From the NCBI GenBank assembly GCA_027049035.1, contig JALTVI010000107.1, positions 144,889-208,888 of the forward strand: 64,000 nt of DNA. The letters run 5' to 3'. Source of the DNA: Sulfurovum sp. Its GTDB lineage: Bacteria > Campylobacterota > Campylobacteria > Campylobacterales > Sulfurovaceae. A program made the translations under genes and the position numbers. Shown here piece by piece: positions 53,443-62,991 of this stretch (position 1 is its first letter; each line of letters starts with the position of its first letter). The notes beneath the pieces were generated by a model. The model was not told where the DNA came from. It ran no database searches and worked only from the letters and a program-made list of their open reading frames with translations.

Positions 53443-53460
53443 TGTATGATATGTCATACA
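53443..53460. promoter_or_regulatory. Palindromic operator of the toxin-antitoxin operon
   Basis: TGTATGA-N4-TCATACA is a perfect 7-bp inverted repeat between the -10 (TATACT, minus strand, 53466-53461) and the ribosome site (53441-53436). RHH antitoxins bind such sites. Confidence 0.7.
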
Positions 53461-53466
53461 AGTATA
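53461..53466 (-). promoter_or_regulatory. -10 element of the toxin-antitoxin operon
   Basis: Minus strand TTGTTATACTTG. The predicted start falls inside the palindromic operator. Confidence 0.5.
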
Positions 53467-53560
53467 ACAAAAAGCATTTCCGAATGCAAGAGGCAATCTT
53501 CATCAAGCAGGTTGTGATTGTGCGCGCTGTCTGTAGTGAGTGATGAAAGTTTTTGGAGAA

Positions 53561-53647
53561 TGGTGCGGATGAGAGGACTCGAACCTCCACGGGATTGCTC
53601 CCACTAGAACCTGAATCTAGCGCGTCTACCAATTCCGCCACATCCGC
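53561..53647 (-). tRNA. tRNA-Leu (CAG)
   Basis: Acceptor GCGGATG/CATCCGC, anticodon arm CTAGA-TTCAGGT-TCTAG, long variable arm typical of Leu, T loop GTTCGAGTC, CCA encoded. Last in the array by transcription. Confidence 0.95.
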
Positions 53648-53667
53648 ATAACAATAAGAGAAAAAAG

Positions 53668-53744
53668 TGGCGCGGCGGACGAGACTCGAACTCGCGACCC
53701 CCTGCGTGACAGGCAGGTATTCTAACCAACTGAACTACCGCCGC
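53668..53744 (-). tRNA. tRNA-Asp (GTC), copy 1
   Basis: Acceptor GCGGCGG, anticodon arm CCTGC-CTGTCAC-GCAGG, discriminator G, CCA encoded. Same sequence as the copy at 54175. Confidence 0.95.
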
Positions 53745-53798
53745 ACCGTAACCTTGAAAGGTTGAAAAGAATTGTATCTAAAAAAAATAAAGATACGA

Positions 53799-53874
53799 TG
53801 GTGGTCGCTACAAGACTCGAACTTGTGACATCTACCTTGTAAGGGTAGCGCTCTACCAACTGAGCTAAGCGACC
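53799..53874 (-). tRNA. tRNA-Val (TAC), copy 1
   Basis: Acceptor GGTCGCT, anticodon arm CTACC-CTTACAA-GGTAG, CCA encoded. Same sequence as the copy at 53984. Confidence 0.95.
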
Positions 53875-53879
53875 GAAAA

Positions 53880-53955
53880 TGGCGACCCCTAGAGGATTTG
53901 AACCTCTGTGACTACGATGAAAACGTAGCATCCTTGGCCACTAGATGAAAGGGTC
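53880..53955 (-). tRNA. tRNA-Glu (TTC)
   Basis: Acceptor GACCCTT/AGGGGTC, anticodon arm CTACG-TTTTCAT-CGTAG, CCA encoded. A plausible substrate of MnmH (30007). Confidence 0.95.
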
Positions 53956-53983
53956 ATCTAGATCCAAACAGTCACACAAAATA

Positions 53984-54059
53984 TGGTGGTCGCTACAAGA
54001 CTCGAACTTGTGACATCTACCTTGTAAGGGTAGCGCTCTACCAACTGAGCTAAGCGACC
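53984..54059 (-). tRNA. tRNA-Val (TAC), copy 2
   Basis: Same sequence as copy 1, CCA encoded. Confidence 0.95.
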
Positions 54060-54078
54060 AACGGAGTGATTGTTTTGG

Positions 54079-54154
54079 TGGTGACCCGTCTAGGATTCGA
54101 ACCTAGGGCCCACTCCTTAAAAGGGAGTTGCTCTACCGACTGAGCTAACGGGTC
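54079..54154 (-). tRNA. tRNA-Lys (TTT), copy 1
   Basis: Acceptor GACCCGT/ACGGGTC, anticodon arm ACTCC-CTTTTAA-GGAGT, CCA encoded. A plausible substrate of MnmH. Confidence 0.95.
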
Positions 54155-54174
54155 ACGGTAAAAAAGTGTTGTAA

Positions 54175-54251
54175 TGGCGCGGCGGACGAGACTCGAACTC
54201 GCGACCCCCTGCGTGACAGGCAGGTATTCTAACCAACTGAACTACCGCCGC
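54175..54251 (-). tRNA. tRNA-Asp (GTC), copy 2
   Basis: Same sequence as copy 1, CCA encoded. Confidence 0.95.
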
Positions 54252-54264
54252 ACATTACGAATGG

Positions 54265-54340
54265 TGGTGACCCGTCTAGGATTCGAACCTAGGGCCCACT
54301 CCTTAAAAGGGAGTTGCTCTACCGACTGAGCTAACGGGTC
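54265..54340 (-). tRNA. tRNA-Lys (TTT), copy 2
   Basis: Same sequence as copy 1, CCA encoded. First in the array by transcription. Confidence 0.95.
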
Positions 54341-54434
54341 ACACGTCTTATGCAGATTTTCTGAATAAGTGGACGGAATTATAGCCAAGAGTCCCTTTAT
54401 TGTCAAGGAAAAAAATGAAAAATGAAAAAATTTT

Positions 54435-54917
54435 TCAAATTCCCAGTTTGGAGGCCAGTTTTTCGATGGCAAACGCAACCGACTGCTGCTGTATCGCTTC
54501 ACGGTTTCCTTTAAAGAGACAGTGGTAAACCTCTTTGCTTTCCGATGTCAATACACCGATGTAGACGGTGCCTACAGGTTTGAGCGGTGTGCCGCCGGTA
54601 GGACCGGCAATGCCCGAGACAGCAAGGGCGTAGTCGGCTTCTGCCATTTTGATGATGCCCTCAAGCATCTGTGACACGCACTCTTCGCTTACAGCGCCAT
54701 ACTTCTCCAGTATCTCCTGCTCCACGCCAAGCCAGCGGTGTTTGATCTCGTTGGAGTAGGTGACACAGGAGCCGTTCAGTACGGCCGATGCACCCGATAT
54801 GGCAGTAAATGCGGCAGCAATGCGCCCGCCGGTACAGCTTTCGGCGAAGGTGACGCTTTTGTTTTCCTCTGCCAGTTTATGTATGATTTTTTCTGTCAAA
54901 CTTTTTGTCTTTTCCAT
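54435..54917 (-). CDS. pncC: Nicotinamide-nucleotide amidohydrolase (CinA C-terminal type)
   Basis: A 160-residue stand-alone CinA-C domain that deamidates NMN to nicotinic acid mononucleotide in pyridine-nucleotide recycling. The family signature is VTFAESCTGGRIAAAFT with the catalytic Ser, followed by ALAVSGIAGPTGGTPLKPVGTVYIG. ATG 54917 is preferred over 54953 because the family normally starts close to this point; the ribosome site is weak in both cases. It is divergent from ileS and close upstream of the tRNA array. Confidence 0.9.
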   Translation of the reverse strand: MEKTKSLTEKIIHKLAEENKSVTFAESCTGGRIAAAFTAISGASAVLNGSCVTYSNEIKHRWLGVEQEILEKYGAVSEECVSQMLEGIIKMAEADYALAVSGIAGPTGGTPLKPVGTVYIGVLTSESKEVYHCLFKGNREAIQQQSVAFAIEKLASKLGI

Positions 54918-54958
54918 AGGGAAATTGTAGCGAAAGTAGCCTCTAATGGACATTTGGA

Positions 54959-54964
54959 TATAAT
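54959..54964 (+). promoter_or_regulatory. -10 element for ileS
   Basis: TTTGGATATAATCCCC, predicted start near 54971. This supports ATG 55002 for ileS, with GAAGG in between. Confidence 0.6.
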
Positions 54965-55001
54965 CCCCCGATAATATAACCCTATGAAGGTATTATCGAC
55001 C

Positions 55002-57755
55002 ATGGATTACAAAGAGACCCTCCTCCTGCCCAAAACAGACTTCCCGATGCGCGGAAATCTCCCCACGAACGAACCCAAACGCTACAGTGCCTGGTTTGAT
55101 GCCGATGTATACGGTCAGATGAAAGCCAAACGCGAAGGTGCCGAACTCTTTACGCTGCACGACGGACCGCCGTACGCCAACGGTGATATCCACATCGGGC
55201 ACGCGCTCAACAAGATCCTTAAAGATATCATTCTCAAATACAACTACTTTCAGGGCAAAGCGGTACGCATGACGCCGGGCTGGGACTGCCACGGTCTGCC
55301 CATCGAGCAGAAGGTCGAAGAGAAGCTTGGCAAGGCGAAGAAAGAGGCGATGCCCACAGAGCAGTTCAGAGCGCTTTGCCGTGAGCACGCTGCGAAGTTC
55401 ATCGACATCCAGCGTGACGGATTCAAGTCGCTTGGTGTCATCGCCGACTGGGAGAACCCCTATGTAACGATGGATTTCAAGTTTGAGGCGAACATCTACC
55501 GTACACTGTGCGAAGTGGCGAAGAAGGGCCTGCTGGTAGAGCGCCACAAGCCTATCTTCTGGTCCTGGGCGGCTCAGACGGCGCTTGCGGATGCGGAAGT
55601 GGAGTATGAGGACAAAGAGGACTACTCCATCTATGTTCACTTCGAACTCTCCGATGCGGCCAAGGAGAAGCTCGACATCCACGGCAAGGCCGGACTGGTC
55701 ATCTGGACGACAACACCGTGGACACTGCCGGCAAACAGCGGTATCTCCATCAACCCCGACGAGATGTATGTGCTGACCGATGACGGGCACATCGTTGCCG
55801 AAGCGCGCTACGATGCGATGATCGAAGAGGGCGTTGTAAGCGGCCATGCGTCACGTAAGATCGCCGCAACGGAGCTTGAAGGGCTGCTGGCGATCAACCC
55901 GCTCAACGGCCGGCCTTCCAAAGTGGTACTTGGCGACCATGTCCTGATGGACGGCGGTACGGGGTGTGTCCATACCGCACCGGGACACGGTGAAGATGAC
56001 TACAAGGTAGGGCTCAAATACGGGCTTGAAGTGATCATGCCGGTGAATGAAAAGGGGCTTTATGACGAATCGGTTGTCGGACTGAACCTGCTGCCCGAAC
56101 CTGAAAAGTTTGTCGGTATGCACATCTTCAAAGCGAACGAGCCTATTTTGGAACTGCTAGGTGAGAACCTGCTGAAAGTGAGTAAATTCACCCACTCCTA
56201 CCCGCACTGCTGGCGAACGAAGAAACCGCTTATCTACAGAGCGACCAACCAGTGGTTCATCTCTATCGACGACAAGCCCAAAGGCTCTGAGGATACACTC
56301 AGAGAGAGTGCGCTTAAAGCGATAGAGACGGTCAAGTTTTACCCTGAAACGGCGAAGAACCGTCTCAAGCCGATGATCGAGGGAAGACCCGACTGGTGTA
56401 TCTCCCGTCAGCGAAGCTGGGGTGTACCTATTGCTTTCTTTAGAAGCAAGAGCACCAAAGCGGTCATTTTGGATGATGAGGTGCTTGAGCACATCGCGGC
56501 ACTCTTTGACGAGCACGGTGCGGATGCATGGTACTCTATGAGCATTGCGGAGCTGCTGCCCGAAAACAGCAAGTATGACCCGGATGATCTGGAGAAGATC
56601 GAAGATATCCTCGATGTCTGGTTCGACAGCGGTTCGACGTGGAATTCCGTACTGCTCTCAGGCAACTACGATGCGGGTAACTACCCAGCGTCACTCTACC
56701 TTGAGGGAAGCGACCAGCACAGAGGGTGGTTCCAGTCATCACTGCTGCTAAGCAGTGCGATCAACCACATCTCTCCGTACGAGACACTCATTACTCACGG
56801 CTTTACGGTCGATGAGAAGGGTGAGAAGATGTCCAAGTCCAAAGGCAACGTTGTTGCTCCGGACAAGGTCATTAAACAGTACGGTTCGGAGATTCTGCGT
56901 CTGTGGGTGGCACTCAGTGACTACCAGAGCGACCTGAAGATCAGTGATGGCATTTTGAAACAGACTGCAGAGCAGTACCGAAAGATCCGTAACACGTTCC
57001 GCTTCTTGCTGGCAAACGTCAACGACCTTGAGAGACCGGTCTCCGAGGAAGCGTTCGGTGAGCTTGACAGATGGATTCTGAAAAAAGCGGGCGACGTCTT
57101 CGCTTCGGTCAAGGCAAGTTTCGATGCCAATGACTTCCTCAAGGGCTTTGCGACACTGAACCACTTCATCACCAACGAGCTCAGCGGTATCTATATGGAT
57201 ATCACCAAAGACAGGCTCTACTGTGAAGCGAAGGACTCTGACGTGAGACGCGCGACACAGACAGCGATGCTACATATTGCCAAGGCGATGATGGGGCTGG
57301 TTGCACCGGTACTTACCTATACCAGTGACGAGATTTTGGACTATGCACCGGCGGTATTCAAGGGTGAGATGGAGAGTGTCTTCGACCTGCTGTATGAAGC
57401 GGTACCGGAAGTTGCCGAAAGCTTTGACGATACGCTGCTGATGGAAGCGCGTGAGAAGTTCTCCGAAGCGATCGATTCACTCAAAAAAGAGAAAGTCATC
57501 AAAGCAACGCTGGAGCTTGAGATAGCAGGAGCGAGAAACCTCTTCCCAATCAGCGATGACAAAGACCTTGAAGACTGGTTCGTCGTCTCCGCCATCAAGG
57601 CACAGAGCGATGGAGAACAGCTTGCCTCTTTTGAAGTGGAGGGCAAAACCTTTACCGTACACAAGGCGACCGCACACAAGTGTCCGCGCTGCTGGCGCTA
57701 CACTGCCCCGGCAGAAGAGACGCTGTGTGAACGCTGCAGCAAGGTTGTGGCGTAA
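55002..57755 (+). CDS. ileS: Isoleucyl-tRNA synthetase
   Basis: A 917-residue class I synthetase. The HIGH motif is DIHIGHAL (His64), the editing domain lies at about 180-400 (WTTTPWTLPANSG), KMSKS is at residues 609-613, and the C-terminal zinc finger reads CPRCWRY with CERC. Start at ATG 55002 (MDYKETLLLPKTDFPMRGN) agrees with the family; an ATG 18 bp upstream overlaps the Shine-Dalgarno site. The next small gene overlaps its stop by one base. Confidence 0.97.
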   Translation: MDYKETLLLPKTDFPMRGNLPTNEPKRYSAWFDADVYGQMKAKREGAELFTLHDGPPYANGDIHIGHALNKILKDIILKYNYFQGKAVRMTPGWDCHGLPIEQKVEEKLGKAKKEAMPTEQFRALCREHAAKFIDIQRDGFKSLGVIADWENPYVTMDFKFEANIYRTLCEVAKKGLLVERHKPIFWSWAAQTALADAEVEYEDKEDYSIYVHFELSDAAKEKLDIHGKAGLVIWTTTPWTLPANSGISINPDEMYVLTDDGHIVAEARYDAMIEEGVVSGHASRKIAATELEGLLAINPLNGRPSKVVLGDHVLMDGGTGCVHTAPGHGEDDYKVGLKYGLEVIMPVNEKGLYDESVVGLNLLPEPEKFVGMHIFKANEPILELLGENLLKVSKFTHSYPHCWRTKKPLIYRATNQWFISIDDKPKGSEDTLRESALKAIETVKFYPETAKNRLKPMIEGRPDWCISRQRSWGVPIAFFRSKSTKAVILDDEVLEHIAALFDEHGADAWYSMSIAELLPENSKYDPDDLEKIEDILDVWFDSGSTWNSVLLSGNYDAGNYPASLYLEGSDQHRGWFQSSLLLSSAINHISPYETLITHGFTVDEKGEKMSKSKGNVVAPDKVIKQYGSEILRLWVALSDYQSDLKISDGILKQTAEQYRKIRNTFRFLLANVNDLERPVSEEAFGELDRWILKKAGDVFASVKASFDANDFLKGFATLNHFITNELSGIYMDITKDRLYCEAKDSDVRRATQTAMLHIAKAMMGLVAPVLTYTSDEILDYAPAVFKGEMESVFDLLYEAVPEVAESFDDTLLMEAREKFSEAIDSLKKEKVIKATLELEIAGARNLFPISDDKDLEDWFVVSAIKAQSDGEQLASFEVEGKTFTVHKATAHKCPRCWRYTAPAEETLCERCSKVVA

Positions 57756-57880
57756 TGTTCGACCTCTCCCAGCCCGTTTCGATGAGTGTCATTATCGGAT
57801 CGATCGTTTTCATTCTGGGACTGGTCGGCATCGGGTTGGCGGTTGTGGCATACTACAAGAAGAAGTTCGACATCAAGTAA
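57755..57880 (+). CDS. 41-residue single-helix membrane protein
   Basis: A very short gene: N-terminal [12 protein letters not shown], one membrane helix ([22 protein letters not shown]) and a basic tail (KKKFDIK). It starts in the ileS stop (TAATG) and ends 10 bp before gatA, so it is translated within the ileS-gatA unit. The helix and tail are clean, with no stop or low-complexity signs, which supports a real gene. Family not recognised; small-protein membrane subunits have this look. Confidence 0.65.
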   Translation: MFDLSQPVSMSVIIGSIVFILGLVGIGLAVVAYYKKKFDIK

Positions 57881-57890
57881 GGAAATATAC

Positions 57891-60697
<2,807 letters not shown>

Positions 60698-60705
60698 CCA
60701 TCTTC

Positions 60706-60728
60706 GCACTGCATCTTTGGTGTAGTGC
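60706..60728 (+). terminator. Possible terminator after guaB
   Basis: GCACTGCA / TGTAGTGC form an 8-bp stem (one G-T pair) with a 7-base loop. No clean U-run follows, so confidence is low. Confidence 0.35.
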
Positions 60729-60826
60729 ACACTCCTTCTTCATTTTCACCTTCATAAAACTTTACATATAACGACATATGTGCTATATTCTATCTTTGAG
60801 CTATTATCATTGAAAAAGGAATGACG

Positions 60827-61123
60827 ATGAAGGAAATAGCACCTGTGCATGCGGGAGAGATACTTCTTGAAGAGTTTATACAGCCTTTGGGACTGAGCCA
60901 GAATGCTTTGGCCAAAGCACTGCATGTGACTCCAAGACGTATCAACGAGATTGTAAATGGAAAAAGATCGATCACTGCCGATACGGCATTGAGACTTGCA
61001 AAGTTTTTTGGCAACAGTGCCGAGTTCTGGATGAATCTGCAAAATCGTTATGATTTAGAGACGGCCAGGGAACTTCTGGAACAGAAGATTGACCAGGAAG
61101 TTGAGCTGTATCACGCCTCTTAG
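60827..61123 (+). CDS. HigA/VapI-family helix-turn-helix antitoxin, no toxin beside it
   Basis: A 98-residue HigA-type antidote. It starts MKEIAPVHAGEILLEEFIQPLGLSQNALAKAL and has the XRE-family helix-turn-helix VTPRRINEIVNGKRSIT followed by ALRLAKFFGNSAEFWMNLQN. ATG 60827 follows AAAAGGA; an ATG at 60821 is too close to it. HigB normally precedes HigA, but the 129 bp before this gene hold no open frame for a toxin. It begins the AT-rich accessory stretch. Confidence 0.88.
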   Translation: MKEIAPVHAGEILLEEFIQPLGLSQNALAKALHVTPRRINEIVNGKRSITADTALRLAKFFGNSAEFWMNLQNRYDLETARELLEQKIDQEVELYHAS

Positions 61124-61145
61124 GTTAATAGAACAAGGATAATCA

Positions 61146-61901
61146 ATGAAAGATGCTGAAAGTGCGCCTCATGAGTCATGGGCAGAAGTTTATGATATTG
61201 CATATGAAGAAGCATTTGGAACTTTTTATACTGATTTATCAAAGCGAACGATAGAGATCATTACTAACAATTTTACAAATGGTATCAAGATTATTGATTA
61301 TGGTGCAGGAACTGGTCGCCTTTCTATTCCTTTGACAGAATTGGGTTTTAATGTTACAGCAGTAGAACCGAGTGCATCAATGATTAAGAAACTTTTAGAA
61401 AAGAGTGAAGCCTTATCAATTCAAACAGTCAATGCAAAAATGGAAGATGTGGATATACATGAAGAATTTGATTTGGCATTATGTGTTTTTACTGTTTTAC
61501 TATATCTATTGGATGAAAATACACTCCATAAATCTTTTACCGCAGTCTATAATAGTTTGAAACAAGATGCTTTTTTAATACTGGATATACCAACAAAAGA
61601 TTTGTTTCAAGGGTATAGTTTTTCTAACAATATGATCAATCGTACTGTAAATATTAAAGAAATGGGTGATGATCTTTATGAATATAAGGAAGATTTGACT
61701 GTATTCCGTCAAAACCAAACATCAAAAAACTATTCAGATACTTTTTCTATAAAATATTGGTCTGCAGAAAAAGTGCTGTCTGTATTGGAAAATATAGGGT
61801 TTGTTGTGGTAGAAGATCTCTCAATACATTTTTTGGGGAGTGGCTCTAAATACTTCTTATTACAAAAACAAGAAGTCAAGGAGACCAATGATAGACTTTA
61901 A
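61146..61901 (+). CDS. Class I SAM-dependent methyltransferase
   Basis: A 251-residue Rossmann-fold methyltransferase. SAM motif I is IIDYGAGTGRLSIPL, then AVEPSASMIKKL (motif II acidic) and FDLALCVFTVLLYLL (motif IV region). The substrate is unknown; the architecture is like small-molecule methylases, not DNA methylases. Marked AT-rich codon use compared with guaB suggests acquisition. It overlaps the next gene by 14 bp, whose ribosome site lies inside it, so the two are co-expressed. Confidence 0.85.
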   Translation: MKDAESAPHESWAEVYDIAYEEAFGTFYTDLSKRTIEIITNNFTNGIKIIDYGAGTGRLSIPLTELGFNVTAVEPSASMIKKLLEKSEALSIQTVNAKMEDVDIHEEFDLALCVFTVLLYLLDENTLHKSFTAVYNSLKQDAFLILDIPTKDLFQGYSFSNNMINRTVNIKEMGDDLYEYKEDLTVFRQNQTSKNYSDTFSIKYWSAEKVLSVLENIGFVVVEDLSIHFLGSGSKYFLLQKQEVKETNDRL

Positions 61902-62373
61902 TAGTAAAGAAAGCTTATTTGAGAATGGTTTTCGAGGGTTCAAAAGTGTTAAAGAGTTAAGAAAGGATATCTCCACTATTCCTAATGAAAAGGGCGTGTA
62001 TTTGGTTTTAAACTTCAATTTGAATGATACAGATTTTATTGAAAAAGGAACAGGTGGGTTTTTTAAAAATAAAGATCCGAATGTGAGTAAAGAAGAGTTA
62101 CGTAAAAACTTTGTAGATGACTCTTTAGTAGTATATATTGGAAAGGCCAGTTCTTTAAGACGAAGAATAAAGCAATATTTAGATTTTGGAGAGGGTAAAA
62201 AGGTAGGTCATCAGGGTGGTCGATATATATGGCAAATCAAGCATAACAGTGAATTGGTTTTTTGTTGGAAGGTGATACAAAGTCAAGATCCAAGAGAAGT
62301 TGAGAAAGATTTGATAAGTGTGTACAAGAAACAATTTGGAAGACAACGTCCATTTGCTAATTTACGGGATTAA
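61888..62373 (+). CDS. GIY-YIG nuclease-family protein
   Basis: A 161-residue protein. The GIY element is GVYLVLNF and the YIG element is VVYIGKASSLRRRIKQYL, separated by about 55 residues rather than the usual 10-20. A catalytic Glu candidate lies in REVEKDLISVYKKQFGRQRPFANLRD, which ends the protein. ATG 61888 has AAGGAG upstream inside the methyltransferase gene. No DNA-binding extension is present. AT-rich like its partner; a paired function with the methylase is possible. Confidence 0.75.
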   Translation: MIDFNSKESLFENGFRGFKSVKELRKDISTIPNEKGVYLVLNFNLNDTDFIEKGTGGFFKNKDPNVSKEELRKNFVDDSLVVYIGKASSLRRRIKQYLDFGEGKKVGHQGGRYIWQIKHNSELVFCWKVIQSQDPREVEKDLISVYKKQFGRQRPFANLRD

Positions 62374-62398
62374 AATAAATGCGACAATCAAAGTATGC

Positions 62399-62404
62399 TA
62401 TAAT
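62399..62404 (+). promoter_or_regulatory. -10 element for the 59-residue antitoxin gene
   Basis: AGTATGCTATAATATTTTC. Nearly repeated before the next antitoxin at 62628. Confidence 0.6.
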
Positions 62405-62433
62405 ATTTTCACTACAAAATTGCAAGATGTTCT

Positions 62434-62613
62434 ATGACTGTGCCTAAGGATGAAGCCAAGAGAATTATAGATACATTGCCTGAAGATTCGACATATGAAG
62501 AGATAGTCAGAGAGTTGGCATTTGATATGATGATACAGCGTGGGTTTGATGATGTCGAAGCCGGCAAAGTGATTTCAAATAAAGAGATGGAAAACGAAAT
62601 AGCCAAGTGGTGA
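62434..62613 (+). CDS. Small antitoxin-like protein (59 residues)
   Basis: Reads MTVPKDEAKRIIDTLPEDSTYEEI, then VRELAFDMMIQRGFDDVEAGKVISNKEMENEI and ends AKW. This is the layout of short antitoxins that precede ParE/RelE toxins (a DEA...LPEDATW-type start and ...GRVIS-type end). No toxin follows; the next gene is another antitoxin with its own promoter. An antisense frame over the same bases has no support. Confidence 0.7.
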   Translation: MTVPKDEAKRIIDTLPEDSTYEEIVRELAFDMMIQRGFDDVEAGKVISNKEMENEIAKW

Positions 62614-62627
62614 TAACTGGAGTATGT

Positions 62628-62633
62628 TATAAT
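62628..62633 (+). promoter_or_regulatory. -10 element for the 67-residue antitoxin gene
   Basis: AGTATGTTATAATATTTC, 28 bp before ATG 62661. Confidence 0.6.
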
Positions 62634-62660
62634 ATTTCAAATGCAATAGAAGGACATACT

Positions 62661-62864
62661 ATGAGCATAAATGATATTATTGAGGAAGCGCTTACGTTGT
62701 CACCGAAAGACCGATATCTGATAATTGAGAAGCTTCATGAGAGTCTCAATGTTTCGAATCCCGAAGTAGAGAAAGCTTGGATTGAAGAAAGTATACGTCG
62801 TTCCAAGGCTTATGAAAGAGGTGAACTGGAAACAGTAACCTACGAAGAAGTTTTTGGAAAATGA
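62661..62864 (+). CDS. Addiction-module antitoxin component
   Basis: A 67-residue protein: MSINDIIEEALTLSPKDRYLIIEKLHESL, then NPEVEKAWIEESIRRSKAYERGE and a C-terminal VTYEEVFGK. This is the 'putative addiction module component' family that pairs with ParE/RelE toxins. AAGGACATACT precedes ATG 62661. Its stop overlaps an ATG (ATGA at 62861), the usual junction to the toxin, but the toxin is broken (next entry). Confidence 0.85.
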   Translation: MSINDIIEEALTLSPKDRYLIIEKLHESLNVSNPEVEKAWIEESIRRSKAYERGELETVTYEEVFGK

Positions 62865-62978
62865 AACATGTTCTTTCCAAACTGCTTTCCCTATAACATT
62901 TTTTATTGCGTAGATGATGACGCAATCGTGATACTCTCTACAGCACAGCAGAATAGAAAACCATTTTATACAAATTAA
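62861..62978 (+). pseudogene. Deletion remnant of a ParE/RelE toxin
   Basis: From 62871 one frame reads FPNCFPYNIFYCVDDDAIVI, then LSTAQQNRKPFYTN and stop. This matches the last third of ParE/RelE toxins (FPYxIxYxVEDDxIxVLAxxHxxRxP). The first two thirds are absent: the start expected at ATG 62861, overlapping the antitoxin stop, gives MKHVLSK and is out of frame with the fragment. A deletion within the toxin gene explains it. A 36-residue frame from ATG 62868 is open but cannot form the fold. Confidence 0.75.
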
Positions 62979-62991
62979 ATAAGGAAGAACA

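Noticed and set aside
53497-53560. Gene or element between the antitoxin promoter and the tRNA array
   Set aside because: Short gap with no open frame, repeat or promoter that I could support.
60698-60826. HigB toxin before the HigA-like gene
   Set aside because: Only 129 bp are available and they hold a -10-like region and a hairpin, no toxin frame.
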